A DNA stretch of 64,000 nt from Candidatus Poribacteria bacterium (GTDB taxonomy: Bacteria; Poribacteria; WGA-4E; GCA-2687025). Numbering within the stretch: the first letter of the stretch is position 1; each line of letters starts with the position of its first letter. Positions 35,494-44,172 of the stretch are shown one piece after another. The notes beneath the pieces are model-generated. The model was not told where the DNA came from and ran no database searches. It saw nothing but the letters and a program-made list of their open reading frames with translations. The translations under genes and the position numbers were made by a program. The stretch covers positions 12,364-76,363 of the forward strand of contig JABGQA010000070.1 of NCBI GenBank assembly GCA_018644665.1, read 5' to 3'.

Positions 35494-37064
35494 AGGATTG
35501 CCACGCCGAGTTCGCGGGACTGCGCTCGGAGATGTCGCGCTGGCTCGCGCAGAGCATGCGCGTGGACGGCCCCGGCCCGAACGGTGGCGGCGAGGACGAA
35601 GCGAACTACTCGCTCGCGTGGTTCCCCCACTACATCGTCGATGGGGACGAGGCAGTCCCCGGCCACTTCCGGTCGCTCCTCGACGCGCTCGCCGGATGGG
35701 TGGAGCGTGAGTGCTACCAGGGCTACGAGCCGGAAGCGGAGGCCCACCACGGCACCGAACCGTTCCTCCTGTTCCTGCCGCGATACCTCGGTCTGTTCCC
35801 GGAGGACAGACGCGCACGGTCGCTGCTGGAGGACGCCGCGCGGCACATCGGCAACTGGGGCGACGGCGTCCCAGATTGGTACGACTACGAGCGCAACTGC
35901 TTCCACCATTACCGCATCGGCTCGCGTGTCGTTGGCTCCGACGCCGGTGAGGCGTTCGAGGTCGCGGAGCACTTCCGCTTCCTCCACATCGCCCTTGCCG
36001 CATACCGCGTGACCGGGGAGCAGCGCTACTTCGACTGGTCGCTCCGTTACGGCGCTGAGTGGGCGCGCAGACTCAACGCAGCCGCTCCGGGCCCCTTGCC
36101 GGTGGTGTGGACGCAGGATGGCGAGGGCATCTACGAGCGCGACCTGACGCGTCGGCAGAAAGGCATGTCCGCCGCGTCGCACCATGTGGAAGGCGACCCG
36201 CTGGTGGGCGTGGAAGTGCTACTGGCGTCCGGCGCGATCTACGCGCTCGCGGACCTGTCTTCGCTGACCGGCGACGCCGCATTCCGCGCGGCCGCCCGAC
36301 GGATCGTGGAGCCGCTTGTGCCAGGGCTCACCGACCCGTACGCCGACCCGGGCGTGGCGGCCGTAGCGCGGTACCGGCTCGCGTTCTCCGACGACTCGCT
36401 GGATGACGACATTCGCGCGCAGGTGGAACGCTTGCCCGATGAGAGCGCGGACGAACTCGCCATGACGTTCCCGCAGGAGCGCCGGCGAGTGACGCCGGGT
36501 GTCGGTCGGCGCAACGACATGATCCACTGGGGCCGCCGCTCCGCCGACGGCGTGATTACACCTGCGGACGATCCGTGCACGGCGGCCCTGGCACTGGCGT
36601 ACCAGGTGACTGGGGACGTCGGCTACGCAACCCGCGCGTTCCGCCAGGCGCGGGTCAAGCTGATGATGGCGCTTCGCGTCCTGCGCGGTGGCAGAGAGCA
36701 CGCCGACATGGGCGGCGCTGTCTGCTCCGTGGCCGCTGGGCACGGACGCAACTGGGGCATCGGCGCTGTCACTGGCTGCTATGGCGCCCTCGCGCTCGGA
36801 ACGCGCGAGCAGATGGGCCGTGTCACCCCGATAGTCGAGATCGCCGACGCCGATGGGGCGCACGGCATCCCGGCAGGCGTGCTACCCCTGGTGCGGCCCT
36901 CGGTGTGTGGAGGCGGCCAGGTGGCCTTCTACAACGCCAGCCCGAGGACGACCGACTTCGCGTGGCGACGCGCTGGCGACGACGAGTGGGGCGCGTTCGC
37001 CCTCGACCCTGGCGAACCCAAGACAGTGTTGCTCGGACCGAACGCCGAGGAGATACGTCGATGA
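35490..37064 (+). CDS. alpha/alpha-barrel (six-hairpin glycosidase-like) protein
   Basis: A 524-residue cytoplasmic protein built of helical hairpins, as in six-hairpin glycosidases (ALAAYRVTGEQRYFDWSLRYG; ALAYQVTGDVGYATRAFRQA). A conserved-looking HHVEGDP and ADMGGAVCSVAAGHG lie in the loops, and a small beta domain ends the protein. I cannot assign a glycoside hydrolase family. The GTG start at 35490 overlaps the previous stop and its stop overlaps the GH51 ATG (ATGA), so all three are translationally coupled. A role in unsaturated or acidic glycan breakdown is inference. Confidence 0.75.
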   Translation: MKDCHAEFAGLRSEMSRWLAQSMRVDGPGPNGGGEDEANYSLAWFPHYIVDGDEAVPGHFRSLLDALAGWVERECYQGYEPEAEAHHGTEPFLLFLPRYLGLFPEDRRARSLLEDAARHIGNWGDGVPDWYDYERNCFHHYRIGSRVVGSDAGEAFEVAEHFRFLHIALAAYRVTGEQRYFDWSLRYGAEWARRLNAAAPGPLPVVWTQDGEGIYERDLTRRQKGMSAASHHVEGDPLVGVEVLLASGAIYALADLSSLTGDAAFRAAARRIVEPLVPGLTDPYADPGVAAVARYRLAFSDDSLDDDIRAQVERLPDESADELAMTFPQERRRVTPGVGRRNDMIHWGRRSADGVITPADDPCTAALALAYQVTGDVGYATRAFRQARVKLMMALRVLRGGREHADMGGAVCSVAAGHGRNWGIGAVTGCYGALALGTREQMGRVTPIVEIADADGAHGIPAGVLPLVRPSVCGGGQVAFYNASPRTTDFAWRRAGDDEWGAFALDPGEPKTVLLGPNAEEIRR

Positions 37065-39055
37065 TGCCGCTGACGTTCGCCTGCATGCTGGCCACGAGCC
37101 CGCCCGAGGGCCGCGCCCGCATAGCCGTTGATGCGTCCGTGAAGGGGACGCCCGTTTCCCGCAACCTGTTCGGCAAGTTCACGGAGCACCTCGGCCGGAA
37201 CGTGTACCTGGGCATGTGGGCGCAGGTCGCGCCGAACCCCGAGTTCGGCACGACCGAGCGGTTCGGAGAGGCCGACCGGACAGCAGCGATGGTGCGGCGC
37301 GAGGCCGAGGCCTTCGGTATCGCTGAGCCCGGGCGCGCGGCGCCCGACGGGGTTGCGCCCCTTTGGTGGGCCGACGGGGACCTCACGTGCACGCCAAGCA
37401 GCGCTGACGGCCGTGACACTCAGACGGTCGTCGCTGGCGCGGGCGGCGGAACCCTTTCCACAGGCGTGTACCCGCCTCTCCACCGATGTCGGCTGCTCGA
37501 ACTCACGGTGCGGGGCCGGGCCGACGCGGCCGCGGCCGTACGTGTCAGTATCACCGACACGGCTGGTGGCATGGTGTGCGACGCCGAGGCGCGGCTCTCT
37601 ACCGAATGGAGCGACACGACGGTCGAGTTGGTCGCCCCGGACACTCTCGTCGCGGAGCCGGGCACTCCGTACCTGCTGCGCCTCGCCCTGCCCGCTGGAG
37701 CCACCGTTGAGTTGGCGCGCGTCCTGATGTTCCCGGCCGACCACGTGGACGGCTGGGAGCCCGAGGTCGTGGAGTACATGCGGGAAGCCAGGCTGCCGAT
37801 GTTGCGGTTCCCTGGCGGCAACTTCGTCAGCGGCTACCACTGGCAGGATGGTGTGGGCCCGCTCGACGAACGGCCGCCACTGCCCAATCCGGCGTGGCAC
37901 GGAGCCGAGTGGAACCACGTAGGCACGGACGAGTGGCTACGGCTCTGCGAACTCACCGGGGCCGAGCCGCTGATCTGCGTGAACGCCGGCGACGGCACGC
38001 CCGACGAAGCGCGCGCGTGGATCGAATACTGCAACGGCTCCGCCGACACGCCAATGGGCCAGCGGCGCGCCGAGAATGGGCGATCGGAGCCGTGGGACGT
38101 GAGATACTGGGAGGTCGGCAACGAGATCTATGGCGGATGGCAGATAGGCCACACGAATGCCGAGGGCTATGCCGAGCGGTACGCGGAGTTCAGCCCCGCA
38201 ATGCTCGACGCCGACCCGTCCATAGAGCTCATCGCCAACGGGGACGACGTCGAGTGGAACCGCGCGTTGGTCGCGCGCAACGGGGACGCGGTGCGATCCA
38301 TCTCCGTGCATTCGCTGCCGGGCAGCCAGATCCCCGCTGAGTCCGATCCCGACGCGGTATACCTGGAGTTCATGGCGCACGCCGCCGGGTACGATGACTA
38401 CCTGCGCGAGCTTGCCGCGCCGATGGTGGAGCACGGACTGGCGCCGAAGCTCGCGGTCACGGAACTGCAGGTGTTCACGAACAAGCCGACGCTACCGAAC
38501 AACGCGTCACTCACCGATGCGCTGTGGACGGCGGGCATCATCCACGCGTGCATCCGAAGCGGCATCGTCGAGCTGATCACGCACTCCGCGATGCTCAACC
38601 ACGGCGGCGGCCTCCGCAAGGAACGGGGCGTCGTCTACACCAACCCCGTGTGGTGGACGACCCACCTCTACGGCTCGCAGGACAGCGTCACGCCGTTGCA
38701 TGCTGGCGTCGAGTGCGCCACGTTCACAAACGACGGCTCCTGGTTGGGGAAGGGCGACGGCGTTCCCTACCTCGACGTCATGGCGTTGGCAGCGGACGAC
38801 GAGTCAGAACTGTCGCTGTTCGTGGTGAATCGGCATCCGCGGGAGGCCATCGAGACCGCGGTCACGCTCCGGGGCGTAGCTCCTGAAGCACACGTCGAGA
38901 TCCATACGCTCACGGGTGACGGGCCCATGGCACGCAACCACATGGAGGCCCGCGAGTCGGTCGTCGTAGAGCACGCGTCGACGGACCTTACCGCAGGAGG
39001 CCTGACGCACACGTTCTCGCCGCACTCGCTCACGCGTCTGCGTGTCGCGAACTAG
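37061..39055 (+). CDS. GH51 alpha-L-arabinofuranosidase-like enzyme
   Basis: A 664-residue glycoside hydrolase. The GH51 acid/base is Glu355 in YWEVGNEIYGGW and the nucleophile Glu468 in AVTELQVF. RFPGGNFVSGYHW is the substrate-site strand typical of the family, and the C-terminus is the usual beta-sandwich. Residues about 130-230 form an extra carbohydrate-binding-like jelly roll inserted before the barrel, so it is longer than a minimal GH51 enzyme (about 500 residues). No export signal is obvious after MMPLTFACMLATSPPEG. ATG 37061 overlaps the preceding stop by four bases. The product is a retaining exo-acting arabinofuranosidase, specificity inferred. Confidence 0.9.
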   Translation: MMPLTFACMLATSPPEGRARIAVDASVKGTPVSRNLFGKFTEHLGRNVYLGMWAQVAPNPEFGTTERFGEADRTAAMVRREAEAFGIAEPGRAAPDGVAPLWWADGDLTCTPSSADGRDTQTVVAGAGGGTLSTGVYPPLHRCRLLELTVRGRADAAAAVRVSITDTAGGMVCDAEARLSTEWSDTTVELVAPDTLVAEPGTPYLLRLALPAGATVELARVLMFPADHVDGWEPEVVEYMREARLPMLRFPGGNFVSGYHWQDGVGPLDERPPLPNPAWHGAEWNHVGTDEWLRLCELTGAEPLICVNAGDGTPDEARAWIEYCNGSADTPMGQRRAENGRSEPWDVRYWEVGNEIYGGWQIGHTNAEGYAERYAEFSPAMLDADPSIELIANGDDVEWNRALVARNGDAVRSISVHSLPGSQIPAESDPDAVYLEFMAHAAGYDDYLRELAAPMVEHGLAPKLAVTELQVFTNKPTLPNNASLTDALWTAGIIHACIRSGIVELITHSAMLNHGGGLRKERGVVYTNPVWWTTHLYGSQDSVTPLHAGVECATFTNDGSWLGKGDGVPYLDVMALAADDESELSLFVVNRHPREAIETAVTLRGVAPEAHVEIHTLTGDGPMARNHMEARESVVVEHASTDLTAGGLTHTFSPHSLTRLRVAN

Positions 39056-39068
39056 CCGCGTGGCGCGT

Positions 39069-39884
39069 CTACGCTGGCACGAGCGAGCGGAGGAAGTCGT
39101 AGCTCTCCTGCGCGATCGTCTTGGGGTCCGGTTCGAAGTTGAACACCTCGACCGAGAGATAGCTGTCGAACTCCACGTCCCGCAGTGCCGCGATGATCGC
39201 GGGATAGTCGACGCCGCCTGAACCCGGGCTGTACCCGTTGTCGTCGTTCGTGTGGATGTGGTGGATGTAGTCGGAGTGCGCTCGGATTTCCGCGGGGATG
39301 TCCAGACCCTCTAACGACGAGCTGTACACATCGACCATCATGTGGAAGTTCGGGTGGCCTACGGCGTTAACGAGCGCCATCGCCTCAGTCGGGTTCCGCA
39401 TGAAGTTCGTGATTCCCGAGTTCAACGGCTCGAAGCAGAGCATCACCCCTTCGTCCCCGGCCAACTGGGCAGCAGCGCCGAACGTCTCGACGGCCCACGC
39501 GAACGCCTGGTCGAACCCGACCTTGTCGTCCACATGTCGTTGCTGCGGCGAGCCGATGATCATGTTCCGGCCGCCGAGGTCCGAACACAGATGGATCAGC
39601 TCGCACAGGTGGTCACGCGTCTTCCTCCGTATGACGGCGTCCGGGCCGTTCACATGGAGGCCCTTTGGCGACACGAACAGCCAGTGCAGCCCGGCGATCT
39701 CGATGCCGACGTCGTCGGCCACGCTGCGGATGCGAGCCCGCTCGGCCTGCGAGATGTCGTAGGCCGTCTCCGCCAACGTGAAGGGGGCTATCTCGACCGC
39801 GTCATAGCCGACTTCCTTGGAGAAGACGAGCACGTCGTCGATCTTCCAGTCCTCGAACATCTCGTTGCACACGGTCAGTTTCAT
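39069..39884 (-). CDS. sugar phosphate isomerase/epimerase (TIM barrel)
   Basis: A 271-residue AP-endonuclease-2-like TIM barrel with the metal-ligand pattern of xylose isomerase/epimerase family members: CFEPLN (Glu), MMVDVYSS (Asp), HIHTND (His) and LSVEVFNFE (Glu). It starts at ATG 39884. It is the last gene of the minus-strand run that begins with the dehydrogenase at 45314 and follows zwf by 44 bases, so it may serve a sugar-acid or cyclitol route. Confidence 0.86.
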   Translation of the reverse strand: MKLTVCNEMFEDWKIDDVLVFSKEVGYDAVEIAPFTLAETAYDISQAERARIRSVADDVGIEIAGLHWLFVSPKGLHVNGPDAVIRRKTRDHLCELIHLCSDLGGRNMIIGSPQQRHVDDKVGFDQAFAWAVETFGAAAQLAGDEGVMLCFEPLNSGITNFMRNPTEAMALVNAVGHPNFHMMVDVYSSSLEGLDIPAEIRAHSDYIHHIHTNDDNGYSPGSGGVDYPAIIAALRDVEFDSYLSVEVFNFEPDPKTIAQESYDFLRSLVPA

Positions 39885-39928
39885 CGTGGTCTCCGTCTGG
39901 TCGGCGTGCGCCCGCCGCGCGGCGGATG

Positions 39929-41452
39929 TTACAGGACGCGCCACGCGCGGCCGTCGCGTTTCATCAACTCGTCTGCAGTCCGCGGCCCCCAGGTGCCGGC
40001 GGGGTAGTAGTCCAGCATGCCGAGGGTGGGATCCTGCCAGGCGTCGAGGATCGGGGTGAGTGCCGCCCATGACGCGTTGTGCATGTCCGAACGCGCGAAC
40101 AGCATGGGATCGCCATGGATGACATCCAGCAGAAGGGCCTCGTAGGCGTCCGCCAGGGAACCGTCGCCGAAGGATTCGGCGTAGCTGAAGTCCATCCGCA
40201 CGGAGTCGAGAGACATAGACACGCCAGGCCGCTTCGCATCGATGCTGAGCGAGATGCCCTCGTCGGGCTGAATCCGCATCGTCAGGACGTTCCGCGGCGG
40301 AGTGTCGTCGAGGTCCCGGAAGAGCTGCATCGGCGGTTCGTTGAAGTGAATAGAGACCTCGGTGACACGGCCGGCGAGTCGCTTGCCGGTGCGTACGTAG
40401 AACGGCACGCCGCTCCAGCGCCACGTGTCCACGTGGAACTTCCCCGCCACGAATGTCTCGGTGGCCGAGTTCGGGGCGACGTTCTCCTCTTGGCGGTACC
40501 CCTTGACTGGCTCGCCGTCCACGACGTTCTCGATGTATTGCGCGCGCACGAAGTCCTCGGCGACTTGCGCGTCCGTGATCGGCCGTAGCGCCTCGACGAC
40601 CTTGATGCGCTCGTTGCGTACGTGGTGCGCGTCGAACGCGCTCGGAGGCTCCATCGCGACCGTCGCGATGAGTTGCATGATGTGGTTCTGGAGGATGTCG
40701 CGCAGCGCTCCCATCTGCTCGTAGGTGCGGCCGCGGTTCTCGACGCCGAGCGTCTCGGCGACGGTAATCTGCACGTGGTCAACCGAGCCGCGATGCCAGA
40801 TCGACTCGAAGATCGTGTTCCCGAACCGGAATACGAGCAGGTTCTGGACCGTCTCCTTACCGAGGTAGTGGTCGATCCGGTATATGCACTCCTCGTCGAA
40901 CGAGGCGAGCAGCCGATCGTTCAGCGCGCGGGACGAAACGAGATCGCGACCGAACGGCTTCTCGACGACGATCCGAGGCCACGTCCCGTCCTTAGTCTCG
41001 CGCCTCCTTGTCAGGCCGGCTTCGTCTAGGTGGTCGACGACGTCGGGGAAGACCTCCGGCGGCACGGAAAGGTAGAACACCGCCTGGCGCTCGACGCGCG
41101 TGTCCTCGCTGAACCCGGACAGGCGCTGATACAGGCTTCGGTACCCGTCGGTGTCCTCCAAGTCGAAGCCGGCGAAGTGCAACGTCCGCTCGAACGACCG
41201 CCATTCAGCCGTCTGCGTGCATCCGGCGACGTGGAACTCCTCGAGCGCGGCGGCGACCTCGTCGCGGAACTTCGCGTCGTCATAGTCGCGTCGCGCGACG
41301 CCGACAATCGCGGTCTCTTCGTGTAGCCGCCCGTTGACCCACAGCTCGTATAGCGACGGCAGCAGCTTCCGCCGGGCGAGGTCGCCCGCGACTCCGAATA
41401 TGACGAACGCGCATGGCGTCGTCTCACGGATATCCATGTCGGGGCCAGCCAT
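39929..41452 (-). CDS. zwf: glucose-6-phosphate 1-dehydrogenase
   Basis: A 507-residue enzyme with the nucleotide motif IFGVAGDLARRKLLP, the active-site RIDHYLGKE and YIENVVDGEP-type segments expected for the family. It oxidises glucose 6-phosphate to 6-phosphogluconolactone with NADP, starting the oxidative pentose phosphate or Entner-Doudoroff route. ATG 41452 lies two bases after the queC stop, which suggests coupled translation; a second Met five residues in is possible. pgl and gnd are not present in the window. Confidence 0.95.
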   Translation of the reverse strand: MAGPDMDIRETTPCAFVIFGVAGDLARRKLLPSLYELWVNGRLHEETAIVGVARRDYDDAKFRDEVAAALEEFHVAGCTQTAEWRSFERTLHFAGFDLEDTDGYRSLYQRLSGFSEDTRVERQAVFYLSVPPEVFPDVVDHLDEAGLTRRRETKDGTWPRIVVEKPFGRDLVSSRALNDRLLASFDEECIYRIDHYLGKETVQNLLVFRFGNTIFESIWHRGSVDHVQITVAETLGVENRGRTYEQMGALRDILQNHIMQLIATVAMEPPSAFDAHHVRNERIKVVEALRPITDAQVAEDFVRAQYIENVVDGEPVKGYRQEENVAPNSATETFVAGKFHVDTWRWSGVPFYVRTGKRLAGRVTEVSIHFNEPPMQLFRDLDDTPPRNVLTMRIQPDEGISLSIDAKRPGVSMSLDSVRMDFSYAESFGDGSLADAYEALLLDVIHGDPMLFARSDMHNASWAALTPILDAWQDPTLGMLDYYPAGTWGPRTADELMKRDGRAWRVL

Positions 41453-41454
41453 CG

Positions 41455-42174
41455 TCACGAGGGCGTCTCCACGGGGCTCGTTGGCTGTGCGTAGATAGTG
41501 GGGTCGGGCACCCCTGCGTCGGCAAAGCCTTTCGCGCGGAGGAGGCATGAGTCGCATCCGCCGCACGCCGCGCCGTCTCGGCTCGGATCGTAGCACGACC
41601 GCGTCATCGAGAAATCGACGCCTAGCTCACGCCCGCGCTGGATTATCCTGGCCTTGGTCATGTCGATGAGTGGCGCTCGAATCGAGACGCGCGCGACGCC
41701 CTCCACCGCAGCCTTCGTCGCCAGATTAGCCATCTGCTCGTACGCTGCGATGTACTCCGGGCGGCAATCGGGGTAGCCCGAGTAGTCGAGGGCGTTCACG
41801 CCGATGTAGATGTCTGCCGCGTCCACGACCTCTGCGTACCCTAGCGCGAAGGAGAGGAAGATCGTGTTGCGCGCCGGCACGTAAGTGATGGGGATGCCAT
41901 CGCCGATGTGGTCTGCCGAGCGATGCTTGGGGACGTCGATGTCCGCTGTCAGCGCGGAAGCCCCGAATACGCGAAGATCGACGACGACGGTACGGTGCTC
42001 GGCGACGTCGAGCGCGTCCGCGATCTGGGACGCCGCGTGGAGTTCATGTCGGTGTCGCTGGCCATAGTCGAAGCTCAGAGCGTAGACCGAGTGGCCGTCT
42101 GCCCGCGCAATCGCCGCGACGGTGGCCGAATCGAGCCCGCCGCTCAGAAGCACGACTGCCGGCTTGCCGCTCAT
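41455..42174 (-). CDS. queC: 7-cyano-7-deazaguanine synthase QueC
   Basis: A 239-residue ATP-pyrophosphatase with the PP-loop SGGLDS at 11-16 and the four zinc cysteines near residues 193-207 ([12 protein letters not shown]). It converts 7-carboxy-7-deazaguanine to preQ0 in queuosine or other 7-deazapurine synthesis. It starts immediately after the queE stop, in the pathway order queE-queC. queD and queF are not seen here. Confidence 0.95.
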   Translation of the reverse strand: MSGKPAVVLLSGGLDSATVAAIARADGHSVYALSFDYGQRHRHELHAASQIADALDVAEHRTVVVDLRVFGASALTADIDVPKHRSADHIGDGIPITYVPARNTIFLSFALGYAEVVDAADIYIGVNALDYSGYPDCRPEYIAAYEQMANLATKAAVEGVARVSIRAPLIDMTKARIIQRGRELGVDFSMTRSCYDPSRDGAACGGCDSCLLRAKGFADAGVPDPTIYAQPTSPVETPS

Positions 42175-42852
42175 TCAGACACCCCGCTTCGCGCCCCAGA
42201 TATCGATGTGCATCCTCGGCGACAGGCGGTACCCGTGACGCGTGCACGCAGCCGCTAGCCACGCCATCCGCGGCTGAGTCTCATCGGCGGTCAGGCCCTG
42301 TGGCATGAGGACGATGTCCTCCGCAGGAATCGCCACCTCGTCCCGCAGCGCGTGCACCTCGTCGAGGTCGCCCTGCGCGTCGATGACGAATTTCACCTGG
42401 CACTCGTAGGCCCCGAGGAATGCGCGGATCACGTCAGGGGCCAGGCGTCGGCGCTCATGGCGCGCCTCCCACGCGTCGCCCACCGGTGTGGAGTTACGCA
42501 GCTTCGGGCTGATGGACATGAGGTCGGCGGCCACCGGGGCGAACACGGTCGCGTTCGTCTCGACTGTGACGTGCCTCCCCGCATCCGCTAGACGAGCGCA
42601 CACCTCGGTCAGCTCTGCCACCTGGATGAACGGCTCCCCGCCGGTTACCACCACGTGCCGGCACTCAACGTCCGTGACCTGACGCACGATCTCATCGACA
42701 GAAACGTCCCGGTCCTCGGGTCGCCAACTCGTGTACGGCGTGTCGCACCAGACGCACCGTAGGTTGCAGAAGCTCGTGCGCACGAAGACGCTCGGCGTCC
42801 CAACGAGCTTCCCTTCGCCCTGGATCGAGTGGAATATCTCGCTGAACTTCAT
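42175..42852 (-). CDS. queE: 7-carboxy-7-deazaguanine synthase QueE
   Basis: A 225-residue radical SAM enzyme. The cluster motif is Cys29-x3-Cys33-x2-Cys36 (CNLRCVWC), preceded by SIQGEG, and TGGEP follows at about 69. It forms 7-carboxy-7-deazaguanine from 6-carboxytetrahydropterin. The C-terminus with PQG and a short helix matches full-length QueE. Start ATG 42852; the gene follows the SRPBCC gene by 12 bases and abuts queC. Confidence 0.94.
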   Translation of the reverse strand: MKFSEIFHSIQGEGKLVGTPSVFVRTSFCNLRCVWCDTPYTSWRPEDRDVSVDEIVRQVTDVECRHVVVTGGEPFIQVAELTEVCARLADAGRHVTVETNATVFAPVAADLMSISPKLRNSTPVGDAWEARHERRRLAPDVIRAFLGAYECQVKFVIDAQGDLDEVHALRDEVAIPAEDIVLMPQGLTADETQPRMAWLAAACTRHGYRLSPRMHIDIWGAKRGV

Positions 42853-42864
42853 CCGTCTTGGACG

Positions 42865-43284
42865 CTACACCTTCTCCGCCGCTGCGGCGAGCCCGGTGCG
42901 GAAGACGTCGTTTGCGACCAAGTCCACCGTCTCCTGCTCGTCCGCGCCCACAACGTCGAACTCCGCGGTCCAGTGCGCGACGGCGCTCGCCCCGTTATCG
43001 TCCTCGAAGACGCTCAGGGTCGCGACGTACCCTGCGACCGGCATGACCCCGCCGATGATCGAGTACGTGTAGGAACGCGCGGCGTTGCTGAATTCCTCGA
43101 GGCGCTCGATGACGTGCCCGCCGTCTGGCAGCTCGAGGTCGCGCACGATGTCGTTGCCGTCGGACTGGTCGGTGCTCCTGACGGCGGCCGGATGCCAGTT
43201 CGGCAGTGTGTGGAACCCGCCTACGAGCGCCCAGACGTCCTCGGCCGCCGCGTCGAACTTGTGCGTTACCGCTACCTTCGCCAT
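42865..43284 (-). CDS. SRPBCC/polyketide-cyclase-like family protein
   Basis: A 139-residue small-ligand-binding protein of the START/SRPBCC fold: an N-terminal strand and helix (VTHKFDAAAEDVWALVGG), then seven strands (RLEEFSNAARSYTYSI), and a long C-terminal helix ending in AAAEKV. Ligand unknown. ATG at 43284 (MAKVAVTHKF) is favoured because it places the first strand at residue 4. It is followed by queE after 12 bases. Confidence 0.82.
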   Translation of the reverse strand: MAKVAVTHKFDAAAEDVWALVGGFHTLPNWHPAAVRSTDQSDGNDIVRDLELPDGGHVIERLEEFSNAARSYTYSIIGGVMPVAGYVATLSVFEDDNGASAVAHWTAEFDVVGADEQETVDLVANDVFRTGLAAAAEKV

Positions 43285-43389
43285 GCGCGCTTCTCCATAT
43301 GTCCGGTAGACGACGTTGCGTGGGCCAACCCCGACGCGTTGCGACGCGGAGTATGGCACGGCGCCCGCCTGGGTGGCAATTCGGAGCCG

Positions 43390-44172
43390 TCAACCTTCGG
43401 CGGCGATCGCGCGCTGGAGGGCGCGCATGTTCTCCTCCGCCTCGTCCCAAGACACTTCGAACGTGTACGCCCCGTCCCTGAACGTGGCGGCCATCGCCTC
43501 GAAGGAGCGGGGGAAGTCGATCTCAACGCGGCCGCCCGTGAGGGAGGACGAGTGCATCGCCTGCACGACGCGGTCACCGGCGATGTCGATCTCCTCGTGC
43601 AACGGAAGGCCGCCGCGCGGGTACGCGTTATGCAGGTACACGCCGAAGTAGTCGCTACCCACCTCGTCGACCATCCGGCACAACGAGTCGAGCCCGCCGT
43701 AGCCCAAGCGTTCCCAGATGTTCGCCTCGTAGCCTAGGATGATGCCCGCGTCCTCCGCTTCGGCGGCAATGCGCTCGACCACGCTCCGGCAGTCATCCCA
43801 CGAACCGCGGCTCGTGCCGAAGTGGACGAGGATTGTGTGCGCGCCCAGCGACCTGGCCAGTGTGGCGTCGTCGGCGATCAATTCAACTCCGCGCTCCCAA
43901 CCCGCAAGCTCGGGGAAGAACGCCGCGTACTGCCAAGCCCAATCCGACGACAGCGAGAAGATCGACATGTCGTGCTCTGCGCATAGCGCTCGCGTCGACT
44001 CGATAAGCTCGGGCGTCCACGTCGCGGCAAGTCCCGACCGCAACCCGCCCGGAGGCATGCACAGTTCCAGGCCGTCGAAGCCGATCCGCGATCCCTCCTC
44101 GAACGCCCAGCGCAGCGGGTGCGCGTCGCTGCCTCGGATGTGTCGTGGCTGCGCGCGGATGGACGTCTTCAT
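43390..44172 (-). CDS. sugar phosphate isomerase/epimerase (TIM barrel)
   Basis: A 260-residue AP-endonuclease-2-like TIM barrel with GFDGLELC, ILGYEANIWE (Glu), YFGVYLHNAY and YTFEVSWDE (Glu). The third metal residue that is usually an Asp (VxxDxxH) reads YLHNAY, so the site may differ from other family members. ATG 44172 overlaps the stop of the dehydrogenase gene by one base (TGATG), which fixes the start and indicates coupling. Confidence 0.85.
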   Translation of the reverse strand: MKTSIRAQPRHIRGSDAHPLRWAFEEGSRIGFDGLELCMPPGGLRSGLAATWTPELIESTRALCAEHDMSIFSLSSDWAWQYAAFFPELAGWERGVELIADDATLARSLGAHTILVHFGTSRGSWDDCRSVVERIAAEAEDAGIILGYEANIWERLGYGGLDSLCRMVDEVGSDYFGVYLHNAYPRGGLPLHEEIDIAGDRVVQAMHSSSLTGGRVEIDFPRSFEAMAATFRDGAYTFEVSWDEAEENMRALQRAIAAEG

